In this document: piece after piece, positions 23,672-32,999 of the stretch
Layout of the letters: every line of letters starts with the position of its first letter
Numbering within the stretch: position 1 is the stretch's first letter
Assembly: GCA_037446725.1 (NCBI GenBank)
Contig: JBBIIC010000013.1
Location: 1-56,114, forward strand
Direction of reading: 5' to 3'
Length of the DNA: 56,114 bases
Origin: JBBIIC01 sp037446725
Lineage (GTDB): Bacteria > Actinomycetota > Coriobacteriia > Anaerosomatales > SLCP01
Notes under the pieces: model-generated
Told to the model about the DNA's origin: nothing
The model's input: only the letters and a program-made list of their open reading frames with translations
Database searches by the model: none
Translations under genes and position numbers: made by a program

Positions 23672-24727
23672 TCACCGGTAGCGCACCACGCCGGTGCCCT
23701 CGACGATCTCACCGATCTCGGTGACGCGTTCGCCGGCCTCGCGGAGGGTTGCGGCCACCGCGGGGGCGGCGTTCGGCGTGCAGACAAGGGCGTAGCCGAC
23801 GCCCATGTTGAACGTCCGGTACATCTCCTCATCGCCCAGTGAGGCGGCGTCGGCGACGAGATCGAAGATGCGGGGCACCCGCCAGGCGCCGCGGATGACC
23901 TCGGCGTCACAGTCTTCGGGCAGCACCCGGTCGAGGTTCTCGGTGATCCCGCCCCCGGTGATGTGCGCCATCGCGTTGACCTTCGCGGCGCGCAGGGCCG
24001 CCAGCACGGGACGGACGTAGATGCGCGTCGGCTCGAGCAGCACGTCGCCGAGCGTCGCCCCGCCGAGATCCACGCGTGGCAGGCCGAGTTCGTCCTCGCG
24101 CCCCTGCACCAGCACCTTGCGCACGAGCGAGTAGCCGTTCGAATGCACGCCGCTCGACTCCAGGCCGAGGATGACGTCGCCCGGCCGAACCGCCGAACCG
24201 TCGACCATCTTCGCCCGATCGACCGCGCCCACGCAGAACCCCGAGAGATCGTAGTCGTCGGGCTCCATCGTTCCGGGGTGCTCTGCCATCTCGCCCCCGA
24301 CGAGCGCGCAGCCCGCCTGGCGGCAGCCCTCGGCGATGCCCTCCACGATCTGCGTGACCCGCTCGGTCCGCAGCGCGCCGATCCCGACATAGTCGAGGAA
24401 GAACAGCGGCTCGGCGCCGCAGGTGAGGATGTCGTTGGCACACATCGCCACCAGATCGATGCCGACGGTGTCGTGACGGTCGAGCAGCTGCGCGAGCCGG
24501 AGCTTCGTGCCTACGCCGTCGGTCCCGCTCACGAGGACCGGGTCGTCCATCTCCTTGAGCGCCTTCGCACTGAACAGGCCGCCGAAACCGCCGATGTCGC
24601 CGAGAACCTCGGGGCGGTAGGTCGAGCGCACCGCCGAGCGGATGGCGTTGACCGCACGCGCGCCTTCGGCGGTGTCGACGCCGGCGTCGCGGTAGGTGGT
24701 GGGATGGGTGTCGTCGCGCTCGGTCAT
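23672..24727 (-). CDS. purM: Phosphoribosylformylglycinamidine cyclo-ligase PurM
   Basis: A 351-residue AIR synthase of the usual length. Motifs include GGFGGLFS, LVSGTDGVGTKLRLA near residues 64-78, DLVAMCANDILTCGAEPLFFLDY, LVGGEMAEHPG and the glycine-rich GGGITENLDRVLP. It closes FGAM to AIR using ATP. The gene is separated from the upstream membrane-protein gene by 106 bases, where TAGAAT (24770-24775) may serve as its own -10. It converges on the small repeat protein gene, with 12 bases between the stops. Confidence 0.97.
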   Translation of the reverse strand: MTERDDTHPTTYRDAGVDTAEGARAVNAIRSAVRSTYRPEVLGDIGGFGGLFSAKALKEMDDPVLVSGTDGVGTKLRLAQLLDRHDTVGIDLVAMCANDILTCGAEPLFFLDYVGIGALRTERVTQIVEGIAEGCRQAGCALVGGEMAEHPGTMEPDDYDLSGFCVGAVDRAKMVDGSAVRPGDVILGLESSGVHSNGYSLVRKVLVQGREDELGLPRVDLGGATLGDVLLEPTRIYVRPVLAALRAAKVNAMAHITGGGITENLDRVLPEDCDAEVIRGAWRVPRIFDLVADAASLGDEEMYRTFNMGVGYALVCTPNAAPAVAATLREAGERVTEIGEIVEGTGVVRYR

Positions 24728-24769
24728 CCGGATGCCTCCTCGGCGGTGCGCGCAGCGGGTCCGGGGGTC

Positions 24770-24775
24770 ATTCTA
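24770..24775 (-). promoter_or_regulatory. Possible -10 element upstream of purM
   Basis: On the minus strand GCGCTAGAATGACC, 43 bases upstream of the purM ATG. The same CTA(G/C)AATG pattern lies upstream of purL and purC. No convincing -35 hexamer is visible. Confidence 0.4.
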
Positions 24776-24833
24776 GCGCAGCCGGGCACCGGCGCCGCGT
24801 ACGCCATCGCTTGCACCGGCCCCGCGCGCCCTG

Positions 24834-25250
24834 TCAGCCGAGCGCCCCCGACAGCATCGAGAGCGCGCCGCTCGCGGTCGCGGCCACCGCCCCGGCAGCA
24901 AGCCAGCCCGTGCCGTGGGTCACGCGCCGGCCCACGAACGTGCCCGCCCACGTGGGGAGCGCGTAGCCGAGTGCAAAGCCGCCGAGCGCCCAGAGCGCCA
25001 GCACGGCCCACTGGGCCTCAATCCCTCCCTCGACCAGCCCGGGCCCCGCGATCGCATCGGTCGCGCGCGCAAGCAACCGCGCTCCATCGCCGAGAAGCCA
25101 TGCGCCGAGCAACACTACGATCGCCGGGACCGCGCGCCCCGCCGCGAACAGCCCGGCTGCGACAGCGGCGCCCACGACTGAGGCAACGGGATTGAACTGG
25201 ATGCCGAGCAGCAGGCCCGCGCCTGCCGCCGAGGCGAGCTCCGTGACCAC
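24834..25250 (-). CDS. Hypothetical multi-pass membrane protein
   Basis: A 138-residue protein rich in Ala, Gly and Leu with about four hydrophobic segments (around residues 5-38, 40-55, 80-100 and 112-136). It starts with GTG 9 bases after the purF stop, so it is probably cotranscribed with purF. There is no recognisable family motif; GTFVGRRVTHGTGW lies between the last two segments. The function is unknown. Confidence 0.6.
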   Translation of the reverse strand: MVTELASAAGAGLLLGIQFNPVASVVGAAVAAGLFAAGRAVPAIVVLLGAWLLGDGARLLARATDAIAGPGLVEGGIEAQWAVLALWALGGFALGYALPTWAGTFVGRRVTHGTGWLAAGAVAATASGALSMLSGALG

Positions 25251-25259
25251 GCGGCCGCC

Positions 25260-26729
25260 CTACCCGCAGGACTCGAGCGCGAGCTTGCCTTTGCGGACCG
25301 CTTCGGGGATGTCGACCGGATACTCTCCGTCGAAACACGCCATGCAGAACTCGCCGGCACTCCGGCCGGTCGAGGCGACGAGGTCATCGAGCGAGAGGTA
25401 GGCGAGCGAGTCGGCCCCGATGAACTCGCCGACCTCCTCGACCGACTTGGCCGAAGCGATGAGCTGCTCCTGCGTGTCGGTGTCGATGCCGTAGAAGCAC
25501 GGCCAGCGCACGGGCGGGGAGGTGATGCGCATGTGCACTTCGGTGGCGCCGGCGTCGCGCAGCAGCTGCACGAGCTTGCGCGAGGTGTTGCCGCGGACGA
25601 TCGAGTCGTCGACCACGACGATGCGTTTGCCCTCGATGACGTGGCGAAGCGGGTTCAGCTTCAGGCGGATGCCCTGCTGTCGGATAGTCTGCGTGGGCGA
25701 GATGAACGTCCTGCCGATGTAACGGTTCTTCACGAGCCCCTCGCCGAACGGGATACCGCTCGCCTGCGCGAAACCCACCGCCGCCGGCACGCCGGAGTCG
25801 GGCACGCCGATGATGACGTCAGCCTCGGCCGGAGCGCTCGCTGCAAGCGAGGCCCCCATGCGGCGGCGCGCCTCGTAGAGCGTACAGTCGTAGATCACGC
25901 TGTCGGGGCGCGCGAAGTATATGAACTCGAAGATGCACATACTCGGCTTCTCGGCAGGGACGGCCTCCTCGGCCTCAAGCCCGTCGGCTGAGATCTTCAC
26001 CATCTCGCCGGGCTGCAGGTCGCGCAGGTACTCGGCGCCGATGATGTCGAGCCCGCACGTCTCGCTCGAGACCACCCAGCCGCCCTGCGGCAGGCGGCCG
26101 AGCACGAGCGGGCGGATGCCGTACGGGTCGCGAAACGCGTAGAGCGCGTCTTCGGTGATGAGTACGACCGAATACGCGCCGCGGATGAGCTTCATCGCCT
26201 CACGGATGCCCGAGCGGATGTGGTTGTGGACCTGCGTGTAGTGGCCGACGAGCGTCGCGATGACCTCGGAATCGGTGGTGGAGCGGAAGCGCACGCCATT
26301 GCCCTTGAGCGAGTCGCGCAGCTCGCCGGTGTTCACAAGGTTGCCGTTGTGCGCCACGGCGATGACCTGGTGCCCGATGGCCGAAAGATGCGGCTGGGCG
26401 TTCTCCCAGGAGGTAGATGAACCCGTGGTCGAGTAGCGCGTGTGGCCAAGCGCGACCGAGCCGGTCAGCGAGTCGAGGTCGGACTCGGTGAAGACCTTGC
26501 TCACGAGTCCGAGGTTCTTGGTGACGGTGACGGTCTCGCCATCTCCCACCGCGATTCCGGCCGACTCCTGCCCGCGGTGCTGGAGCGCATGCAGCCCGAA
26601 GTAGGTGAGCCGGGCGACGTCTTCGCCCGGAGCGTAGACGCCGAAGACCCCGCAGGCCTCTTCGGGGCGGTCGGGGCGCTCGGGTCGATCATCGACGGGA
26701 CAGTCGACGGGGGTGCTGGGGTCGGTCAT
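25260..26729 (-). CDS. purF: Amidophosphoribosyltransferase PurF (iron-sulfur, propeptide type)
   Basis: A 489-residue enzyme for the committed step of purine synthesis. A 25-residue leader precedes Cys26 (ACGVFG), the glutaminase nucleophile exposed by propeptide removal. LGHTRYSTTG and AHNGNL complete the glutaminase site. The PRPP loop VVVDDSIVRGNT is near residues 371-382. Cys265, Cys411, Cys462 and Cys465 match the four ligands of the [4Fe-4S] cluster in the Bacillus-type enzyme. A possible -10 TATCCT lies at 26773-26778 on the minus strand. The gene is divergent from the subtilase. Confidence 0.97.
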   Translation of the reverse strand: MTDPSTPVDCPVDDRPERPDRPEEACGVFGVYAPGEDVARLTYFGLHALQHRGQESAGIAVGDGETVTVTKNLGLVSKVFTESDLDSLTGSVALGHTRYSTTGSSTSWENAQPHLSAIGHQVIAVAHNGNLVNTGELRDSLKGNGVRFRSTTDSEVIATLVGHYTQVHNHIRSGIREAMKLIRGAYSVVLITEDALYAFRDPYGIRPLVLGRLPQGGWVVSSETCGLDIIGAEYLRDLQPGEMVKISADGLEAEEAVPAEKPSMCIFEFIYFARPDSVIYDCTLYEARRRMGASLAASAPAEADVIIGVPDSGVPAAVGFAQASGIPFGEGLVKNRYIGRTFISPTQTIRQQGIRLKLNPLRHVIEGKRIVVVDDSIVRGNTSRKLVQLLRDAGATEVHMRITSPPVRWPCFYGIDTDTQEQLIASAKSVEEVGEFIGADSLAYLSLDDLVASTGRSAGEFCMACFDGEYPVDIPEAVRKGKLALESCG

Positions 26730-26906
26730 GCGAGCAGCGTCCTGACTCCGGCGGTGTCCAACGAACGCGCGTAGGATAACACGACGGCGGTCTGCGCCGC
26801 GTCACGATCCCCTCCCTCATGCCACACGGAACGTGCTCAAGCGCACAGCCTTTCGTGCCGATACAGACAGACACACTTCGTAAGGCAGCGAGAGGATGAT
26901 GGTCCA

Positions 26907-28493
26907 ATGTCCCACCGCATCGTGCGTCTGCCGCTTCGAGTCGCGTTCACCTCCGCGCTCACGCTCTCACTGCTTCTCGGGCTGCTCGGACCGGCAACCG
27001 CGCACCATCCGGCAGCAGTCGATGAAGGCCCCGTCGTCCCGGGTCAGCTCCTCGTACAGTTCAAGCCGGGCACGCCTGCCTGGGACCGGGCGGGTGCCCA
27101 CGCTTCGCTCGGCGCTAAGGCGAAGGGACGCATTCCTCAGATCAACATAGATATCGTCTCCACGCCTGGAGGCCGAAGCGTGAACGACCTCGTCAAGCTC
27201 TACCAGAAGAACCCGAACGTGGTCTTCGCCGAGCCGGATGGAATCTGGGCTACCGACATGACTCCCAATGACCCAAGATTCTGGGAGCAGAGCCAGTCCA
27301 CTCTCATCGGTTTCCCGCAGGCCTGGGCAGCTACATCCGGTTCGGCGGGTGCGGTGATCGCCGTGCTCGACACGGGTGTCGACCTCTCGCACTCGGAGTT
27401 CGCCGGACGCTTCGTGCCCGGATGGGACTTCTTCAGCGGCGATGCCGACCCGTCCGACACGCACGGCCATGGCACGATGGTCACCGGCATCGCGGCCCAG
27501 ACGGGCAACAACGGTGTCATGTACGCAGGCGCGACGTGGAACTCGCCAGTCATGCCCCTGCGGGTCGGCAACTCCTCGATGAGCTGGAGCGCCGTAGCGT
27601 CGGCACTTACGTTCGCGGCGGACAATGGTGCCCGCGTCGCGACGATGAGCTTTAGTGGGACGAGCTACAGCAGCTCCGTCAAGAGCGCTGTCGACTACGC
27701 GCTCGGCAAGGGCATGTTCCTAAGCGCATCGGCGGGCAACACGGGGACTGAGGGAGTGCGGTATCCGGCGGGATTCGACGGCGTGGTCGGCGTCGGATCC
27801 GTACAGATCACCACCATCTCCTCGTTCTCAAGTTTCGGACCGCACGTCAGCGTGGTCGCGCCGGGTGAGGCGATCCCGACAACCTGTCTTCCGGTCAACA
27901 GTCCCGACGGGAGCCAGTGGACCTACTTCGGTGGCACCTCGGCATCCACTCCCTTCGTTGCCGGGCTCGCGTCACTGTTGTTCTCCGCCAATCCCGAACT
28001 CACCGGCGCGCAGGTGGCGGACATCATCCGGCGGACGGCAACGGACCTCGGCGAGTCAGGTTGGGACAAGCATTACGGGTGGGGCCGCATCGATGCCGGT
28101 GCGGCGATGTCCGCAGCCATTGCGACATCGCCACCGGCGACACAGACGCAGTCCGTCGAACCCGCCCCGGCGCCCGAACCCGAGCCCGCCCCGCTTGCGG
28201 ACACCACACCGCCTACCGTGGCCATCACCTCCCCGGCAGAAGGCGTCACGGTTTCCGGCGTGGTGACGATTCGTGCGCAGGCGGCGGATAACATGAGCAT
28301 TGCGCGTGTCGAGTTCCTCGTCAACGGCGCGCGAATCGGGACTTCGCTGTCAGCGCCGTACTCTGTCAACTGGAACACGAGGAAGCTCAGCGGTGCGCAC
28401 ACACTCACCGCTGTGGCGTTCGACACCGCGGGCAACTCTTCGACGTCGGCTTCGGTAGCGGTGACGGTGAGCGGGCGGACGAGGACGCGGTAG
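26907..28493 (+). CDS. Secreted subtilisin-like serine protease with N-terminal prodomain and C-terminal Ig-like domain
   Basis: A 528-residue S8 family peptidase. It has a signal peptide (about residues 1-32), an N-terminal prodomain (PGQLLVQFKPGTPAW), and a catalytic domain with Asp155 (VLDTGVD), His188 (GHGTMVTG), oxyanion Asn278 (SAGNTG) and Ser345 (GGTSASTP). A Pro/Glu-rich linker near 410-425 is followed by an Ig-like domain of about 90 residues (TPPTVAITSPAEGVTVSG). It acts outside the cell, probably as a scavenging or processing protease. Transcription ends at the strong hairpin at 28531, shared with the convergent SdrD-like gene. Confidence 0.95.
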   Translation: MSHRIVRLPLRVAFTSALTLSLLLGLLGPATAHHPAAVDEGPVVPGQLLVQFKPGTPAWDRAGAHASLGAKAKGRIPQINIDIVSTPGGRSVNDLVKLYQKNPNVVFAEPDGIWATDMTPNDPRFWEQSQSTLIGFPQAWAATSGSAGAVIAVLDTGVDLSHSEFAGRFVPGWDFFSGDADPSDTHGHGTMVTGIAAQTGNNGVMYAGATWNSPVMPLRVGNSSMSWSAVASALTFAADNGARVATMSFSGTSYSSSVKSAVDYALGKGMFLSASAGNTGTEGVRYPAGFDGVVGVGSVQITTISSFSSFGPHVSVVAPGEAIPTTCLPVNSPDGSQWTYFGGTSASTPFVAGLASLLFSANPELTGAQVADIIRRTATDLGESGWDKHYGWGRIDAGAAMSAAIATSPPATQTQSVEPAPAPEPEPAPLADTTPPTVAITSPAEGVTVSGVVTIRAQAADNMSIARVEFLVNGARIGTSLSAPYSVNWNTRKLSGAHTLTAVAFDTAGNSSTSASVAVTVSGRTRTR

Positions 28494-28530
28494 CCTTCGT
28501 CGCGGGCGTCAGAACGCCCAGAGTGCGAAC

Positions 28531-28562
28531 GGAGGCGGGCCCGAGGATTCGGGCCCGCCTCC
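28531..28562. terminator. Bidirectional terminator hairpin
   Basis: A perfect 14-bp stem GGAGGCGGGCCCGA / TCGGGCCCGCCTCC with the 4-nt loop GGAT, followed by TTGT on the plus strand. It lies between the convergent subtilase stop (28493) and the stop of the minus gene at 28587, so it can serve both. Confidence 0.8.
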
Positions 28563-28586
28563 TTGTGGCCACTCTTGGAGCGTTCG

Positions 28587-29900
28587 TCAGCTGCCGCACG
28601 TCCATTCCGGGACAGGGCACGGATCGTACGGGATAAGCATCCTGCGGTTGTTGTTCAAGTCGTCGAACAGGTTCTTGTACGCTTCGGCCTGTGCTCGGTT
28701 GACGCTACCGTCACGAGTCACCGGGTTCAGCGCCAGGAATGTGTTCGCTTCGCCGATCAACGTCCCGATCGACTTCCACTCACCGTTCCAGACGACGCCG
28801 TGCCCTGTGTAGCTGGCTCCCTTGACCTCCATATTGAGGAGCGTCGCCGCCATCTGTACCGAAAGCATGTAGGACATGTTGGTCGAGTTCGCATCAAGCA
28901 GCCAGGTGCGGAAGCCCGCATACGTGTTCGCGTCGAACGCCGACCCGTTTCGGTTCACGAGATTGTACGAATCGAGGTGGTCCTGCCATGCCTGGGAATG
29001 ACGCGTCCTGTTGTAGGCAGTCAGATCGGCCGAGCCGTTGCGGTTGCTCCAGTAGCCGAGCGTGAACCCGCCGGTCGCGGTGACCTCGCACACGTTGCCG
29101 AACCTGAACCCGGATCTCGCCTCATCCGGCTCGAGTTCAATCTCATAGATGTTGCCCGCCGGCCAGGTCTGCACCCATCCCGAGCCAACGGGCGGGCTCG
29201 CCTCGCTTAGCCAATACGTCGCGGGTGCCAGGCCGGAGAAAGTGAACGCCCCCGCCTCATTGGTGAGCAGGCACCACGTCTCCACCCCGTCGGTGAGGTT
29301 GATCCTCCAGCCCGTGAGCAGCGGCTCGCCATCGTCCCGCTCACCGTTCTTGTTGCGGTCGTACCACTTGAAGCCGCTGATACTCCCATCCGGAGGCGGA
29401 GGCGGCGGTTCGTGCATGAAGCAGAACACGAGGTTGCTGAGATCTGCCTGATTGCCGGCATCGTTGTTCGGGGCACGGAGGCCGGTGTCTGACGCGACAC
29501 CGCCAAGAGCGGTGTAGTCGTAGATCCACTGACCATCGATAGCGGCGTTCGGCTCGCCCCACGGCATCGGCGGGTACGGATAGGTGGCGTTTCCGCCCTT
29601 CACCGCAACCTTCTTGACCATGACGGTTTCCGATTCGAAGTCGAACACTGTCTTCCCGTCGGGGTTCGCATAGACCGAGACGGTGATGCCATCCTCGGTC
29701 CACTCGCCGGGCTCGACATACCCCTCGTCGACCTTGAACTGTAAGTCGCACTCGACGAAGGTCCACGTGTCACCGCCGTCGCCGGGCATGTTGGTCTCAC
29801 CCTCATACGGCGCGCGCGGGACCACCAGAGCTGCGAACGCACCCGCGTTCATGCTGAAGAGCAGCACGAGCGCGAGCGCCAAGAACCAGAGCCTCCTCAT
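28587..29900 (-). CDS. Secreted surface protein with SdrD B-like (prealbumin-type) domain
   Basis: I chose ATG 29900 (MRRLWFLALALVLLF), 437 residues; in-frame GTG codons a few positions upstream are alternatives. After the signal peptide comes an extracellular region of about 150 residues. A Pro run (PPPPPPDGS) follows, then an SdrD B-like domain: SGFKWYDRNKNGERDDGEP, LTNEAGAFTFSGLAPATYWLSE. The C-terminal ~190 residues (GFTLGYWSNRNGSADLTAYN, ATLLNMEVKGASYTGHGV) are a separate domain of the kind often seen with SdrD domains. There is no LPXTG motif or C-terminal anchor, so it is probably released or held non-covalently. It converges on the subtilase. Confidence 0.75.
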   Translation of the reverse strand: MRRLWFLALALVLLFSMNAGAFAALVVPRAPYEGETNMPGDGGDTWTFVECDLQFKVDEGYVEPGEWTEDGITVSVYANPDGKTVFDFESETVMVKKVAVKGGNATYPYPPMPWGEPNAAIDGQWIYDYTALGGVASDTGLRAPNNDAGNQADLSNLVFCFMHEPPPPPPDGSISGFKWYDRNKNGERDDGEPLLTGWRINLTDGVETWCLLTNEAGAFTFSGLAPATYWLSEASPPVGSGWVQTWPAGNIYEIELEPDEARSGFRFGNVCEVTATGGFTLGYWSNRNGSADLTAYNRTRHSQAWQDHLDSYNLVNRNGSAFDANTYAGFRTWLLDANSTNMSYMLSVQMAATLLNMEVKGASYTGHGVVWNGEWKSIGTLIGEANTFLALNPVTRDGSVNRAQAEAYKNLFDDLNNNRRMLIPYDPCPVPEWTCGS

Positions 29901-29978
29901 ACCTATCACGACCCCTCTCCGTCGGCCCGTTCCCAGCGGGCCCCTCGCCGACCATATATTCGACCCCGGAGACAACGA

Positions 29979-30007
29979 AGACCGGCCTCATGTGGATGGG
30001 CCGGTCT
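29979..30007. other. Hairpin in the 306-base non-coding leader of the SdrD-like gene
   Basis: The stretch 29901-30206 holds no gene. AGACCGGCC at 29979-29987 and GGCCGGTCT at 29999-30007 form a perfect 9-bp stem with an 11-nt loop. Upstream on the minus strand a second pairing GCCGGT/ACCGGC (about 30022-30052) is flanked by ATTC/GAAT arms. I compared it by memory with cyclic di-GMP and cyclic di-AMP riboswitches and saw no match. Confidence 0.45.
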
Positions 30008-30206
30008 CACCATTCGCTCCCCGCCGGTCTCGGGTGACCGTACACAACCGGCGAATCGTCGCTTCCCCCCATACTGCAGTTGTGCGTCCGGAGACGCATA
30101 GCCATTATGCCCGAAGCCGGCTGAAAACACACGCGTTCTGCACGGAAACCCAGGCTGAACGAGGGTGCGATTCCGACGAACGGCCGAATTACTGCGACGA
30201 ACGGCG

Positions 30207-32489
30207 CTACCCCTCGCGCAGCTCCTCGGTCGCTATCGTTTCCTCAGAGTGCACGAACCCTGCGAGCGCGCTCTCGAAGACCTCGCGCATCTCGACGACA
30301 CCCGCCTCGGCGAGCCCCTCGATGCTCAGCGTGTCGCCGCCGACCGTCCCGATGACCGCGAACGGTACGCCTGCGGCGAACGCGAGCCCGAACAGTCGCT
30401 CGATAGCAGCCTCAGCCACCGTCACGACGACCCGGCCCTGCGTCTCGGAGAAGAGCTCGGCCACGGGTGGCAGCTCGTCGGCGAGGTGGATGTCCGCACC
30501 GATTCCCCCGGCGATGCAGCTCTCGGCGAGCGCGACCGCAAGCCCGCCCTCGGAGCAATCGTGGGCCGAGAGCACGATGCCCTCCCCTATGGCCCCGAGC
30601 AGCACCTCGCGCAGCGCCGCCTCGGCGTCAAGATCGACCCGCGGCGGCAGGCCTGCCACGGTCTCGTGCACGACCTTCAGATACTCGCTGCCCCCGAGCT
30701 CGGCCTCGGTCTCGCCCAGCAGCACCACGACGTCACCCGCCTCCTTGAAGCCAAGCGTGGTGTGATGCGCAACGTTCTCGAGGATGCCGACGAGGCCGAC
30801 GGTGGGCGTGGGGTAGATCGGCTGGCCGAAGGACTCGTTGTAGAACGAGACGTTGCCCGATATGACCGGCACCTCCCAGGCGCGGCACGCATCGGCCATC
30901 CCGCGGATGGACTCCACGAACGTCCAGAACACCTCGGGCTTCTCGGGCGATCCGAAGTTCAGGCAGTCGGTGATGGCCGCCGGGCGCCCGCCGGCGCACG
31001 CGACGTTGCGCGCGGCCTCGGCTACCGCGATCTGTGCGCCGGTGTACGGGTCGAGGTAGCAGTAGCGGGCGTTGCAGTCGCTCGACGCGGCGATGGCGCG
31101 CTCGGTGACCTCGCCGCGCCCCGGCATCCCGATGCGCAGCACCGCCGCGTCCGAGCCCGGCAGTACGACGGTGTTGAGCATGACCTGGTGGTCGTACTGC
31201 TCCCAGATCCACCGGCGCGAGCAGATGTTGGGGCTCGCAAGCAGATCGAACAGCGTGGCGGTAAGCATCTCGGCGCCCTCGGGGTGGTCCAGCTCGGCGA
31301 GCGGGTCGAACCGCTGCAGCTCGTCGAGGTAGGCGGGCCGGACGGCGGGCGGGTCGTAGATGGGCGCGTCGTGCGCGAGCGTGGCGGCCGGCATATCACC
31401 GACCACCTCGTCACCATCGCGTATGACCAACCGGCCCGTATCGGTGACCTGGCCGATGACGGTGGCGGGCAGCCCCCACCGCTCGCAGACGTCTTGGACC
31501 TCACCGAGCTTCTCGGGAGTGACGACCGCGAGCATGCGCTCCTGGGACTCGGAGACCATGATCTCGAAGGGCTTCATCGCATCCTCGCGCTGCGGCACGA
31601 GTGTGACGTCGATCTCGAGCCCGACCCCGCCACGCGAGGCCATCTCGCTCGCGCTCGAGGTGAGCCCGGCCGCCCCGAGATCGCCGAGCGCCACGAGCAG
31701 GTCGCGTTCCAGCAGCTCGAGACACGCCTCGATGAGCAGCTTCTCGGTGAACGGGTCGCCCACCTGAACGCTCGGGCGCTTCTCCTCGGCCTTCTCGTCG
31801 AACTCCTGGCTCGCGAGCACGCTCGCCCCGCCGATGCCGTCGCGCCCGGTGGTCGAACCGATGAGCACGAGCAGGTTGCCCGGCCCGGCCGCCACGGCGA
31901 GCATGAGGTCCTCCTCGCGCATGAGCCCGATGGCCATGGCGTTGATGAGGCAGTTGCCCTCGTAGGCCTCCTCGAAGTAGACCTCGCCGCCCACGGTGGG
32001 CACGCCGAGGCAGTTGCCGTAGCCGCCGATGCCGGCAACCGCGCCCTCGAAGAGGTAGCGCTGCCTCGGCTTGTCGAGCGTGCCGAAACGCAGGCTATCG
32101 AGCGAGGCGATGGGGCGCGCGCCCATCGTGAAGATGTCGCGGATGATGCCGCCCACGCCGGTCGCCGCACCCTGGTAGGGCTCGATGGCGCTCGGGTGGT
32201 TGTGCGACTCCATCTTGAAGGCGATCGCCCACCCGTCGCCTACGCCGATCACGCCTGCGTTCTCACCGGGACCCTGCAGTACCGCCGGCCCCTCGGTGGG
32301 GAACATCCGCAGCGCCTTGCGCGAGTGCTTGTAGGAGCAGTGCTCCGACCACATGAGCGAGTACATGTAGAGCTCGGTCACCGTGGGCGTGCGGCCGAGG
32401 ATCTCGACGACGTGCTCGTACTCGGCGGGCTTCAGGCCGAGCTCCTCGGCCAGGCGCGGAGCGAGATCGGCAGGAAGGTCGTCACGCAT
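30207..32489 (-). CDS. purL: Phosphoribosylformylglycinamidine synthase subunit PurL (small type)
   Basis: A 760-residue ATP-dependent synthetase subunit that works with PurQ and PurS to make FGAM. It shows MWSEHCSYKHSRKALRMFP, MESHNHPSAIEPYQGAATG, GGIIRDIFTMGARPIA, VGGEVYFEEAY and the second-half block VISGNVSFYNES. The length is that of the small PurL which needs separate PurQ and PurS. It is monocistronic here. TACAAT (32531-32536) is a possible -10, 42 bases upstream. Two toxin-antitoxin pairs and a membrane-protein gene lie between it and purQ. Confidence 0.97.
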   Translation of the reverse strand: MRDDLPADLAPRLAEELGLKPAEYEHVVEILGRTPTVTELYMYSLMWSEHCSYKHSRKALRMFPTEGPAVLQGPGENAGVIGVGDGWAIAFKMESHNHPSAIEPYQGAATGVGGIIRDIFTMGARPIASLDSLRFGTLDKPRQRYLFEGAVAGIGGYGNCLGVPTVGGEVYFEEAYEGNCLINAMAIGLMREEDLMLAVAAGPGNLLVLIGSTTGRDGIGGASVLASQEFDEKAEEKRPSVQVGDPFTEKLLIEACLELLERDLLVALGDLGAAGLTSSASEMASRGGVGLEIDVTLVPQREDAMKPFEIMVSESQERMLAVVTPEKLGEVQDVCERWGLPATVIGQVTDTGRLVIRDGDEVVGDMPAATLAHDAPIYDPPAVRPAYLDELQRFDPLAELDHPEGAEMLTATLFDLLASPNICSRRWIWEQYDHQVMLNTVVLPGSDAAVLRIGMPGRGEVTERAIAASSDCNARYCYLDPYTGAQIAVAEAARNVACAGGRPAAITDCLNFGSPEKPEVFWTFVESIRGMADACRAWEVPVISGNVSFYNESFGQPIYPTPTVGLVGILENVAHHTTLGFKEAGDVVVLLGETEAELGGSEYLKVVHETVAGLPPRVDLDAEAALREVLLGAIGEGIVLSAHDCSEGGLAVALAESCIAGGIGADIHLADELPPVAELFSETQGRVVVTVAEAAIERLFGLAFAAGVPFAVIGTVGGDTLSIEGLAEAGVVEMREVFESALAGFVHSEETIATEELREG

Positions 32490-32530
32490 CAGGAGCGGCT
32501 CCTCGGACGAGGCGGCAGACGGTCACGTGC

Positions 32531-32536
32531 ATTGTA
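32531..32536 (-). promoter_or_regulatory. Possible -10 element upstream of purL
   Basis: On the minus strand CCGCTACAATGCAC, 42 bases before the purL start. It shares CTACAATG with the purC upstream region and differs by one base from purM. Confidence 0.45.
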
Positions 32537-32585
32537 GCGGAGGCGGGGCGGGGCCGTGCGGCGGGATAGGCGCGCGGAAGCTGGC

Positions 32586-32999
32586 TCACGGCTCCGCGAC
32601 CAGGTGCACGCCCGGGTAGGCGCCGTGCGCGCGCTCGTCCGCGCTCGCAAGCGTGGCGCCGAGCAGCGAGGCGCAGGCCGGGGCAAGGGCATCGTAGAAC
32701 GAGCAGTCGAGCGCCTCGCACTGGCGCGCCGCCTCCTCGACGACCTCGTCGGTGAGCGGGAGCACCGCGATGCCGGAGGCGGTGATGTGGCGCCACGCAG
32801 GCACGACGTCACGCGGCGTGTAATGCCGCCGCACCACCGAGAGCACCTCGTGGACGAAGTACGCCGGCACCGCGAAGGCTATCTCACCGCATGTGGCGCG
32901 CCCGAGCAGCGCCAGCGCTTCGGCCCGGCCTGCCTCGGGTTTGAACCACTTCACGCCGACCGATGCGTCGAGCACGTACGTGGGGCGCCCGGCTGTCAT
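32586..32999 (-). CDS. PIN-domain toxin (VapC-like)
   Basis: A 137-residue PIN-domain ribonuclease-type toxin. Acidic positions expected of the active site are visible: YVLDASVGVKWF (Asp11), an acidic residue in FVHEVLSVV (Glu near 50), and CSFYDALAPACA (Asp near 104), with a late Asp in LASADERA. It overlaps its antitoxin gene upstream by 4 bases (ATGA). VapC toxins cut tRNA or rRNA when free of antitoxin; the target here is unknown. Confidence 0.88.
   Translation of the reverse strand: MTAGRPTYVLDASVGVKWFKPEAGRAEALALLGRATCGEIAFAVPAYFVHEVLSVVRRHYTPRDVVPAWRHITASGIAVLPLTDEVVEEAARQCEALDCSFYDALAPACASLLGATLASADERAHGAYPGVHLVAEP

Noticed and set aside
29901..30206. Cyclic di-GMP or cyclic di-AMP riboswitch upstream of the SdrD-like gene
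   Set aside because: Neither consensus core could be placed by eye; only generic hairpins are visible.
30165..32537. A 790-codon open frame antisense to purL, and similar long antisense frames over hsdM, purH, parA and pabBC
   Set aside because: High GC leaves few stops in other frames; the translations are low-complexity and match nothing, while the opposite strand codes clear enzymes.
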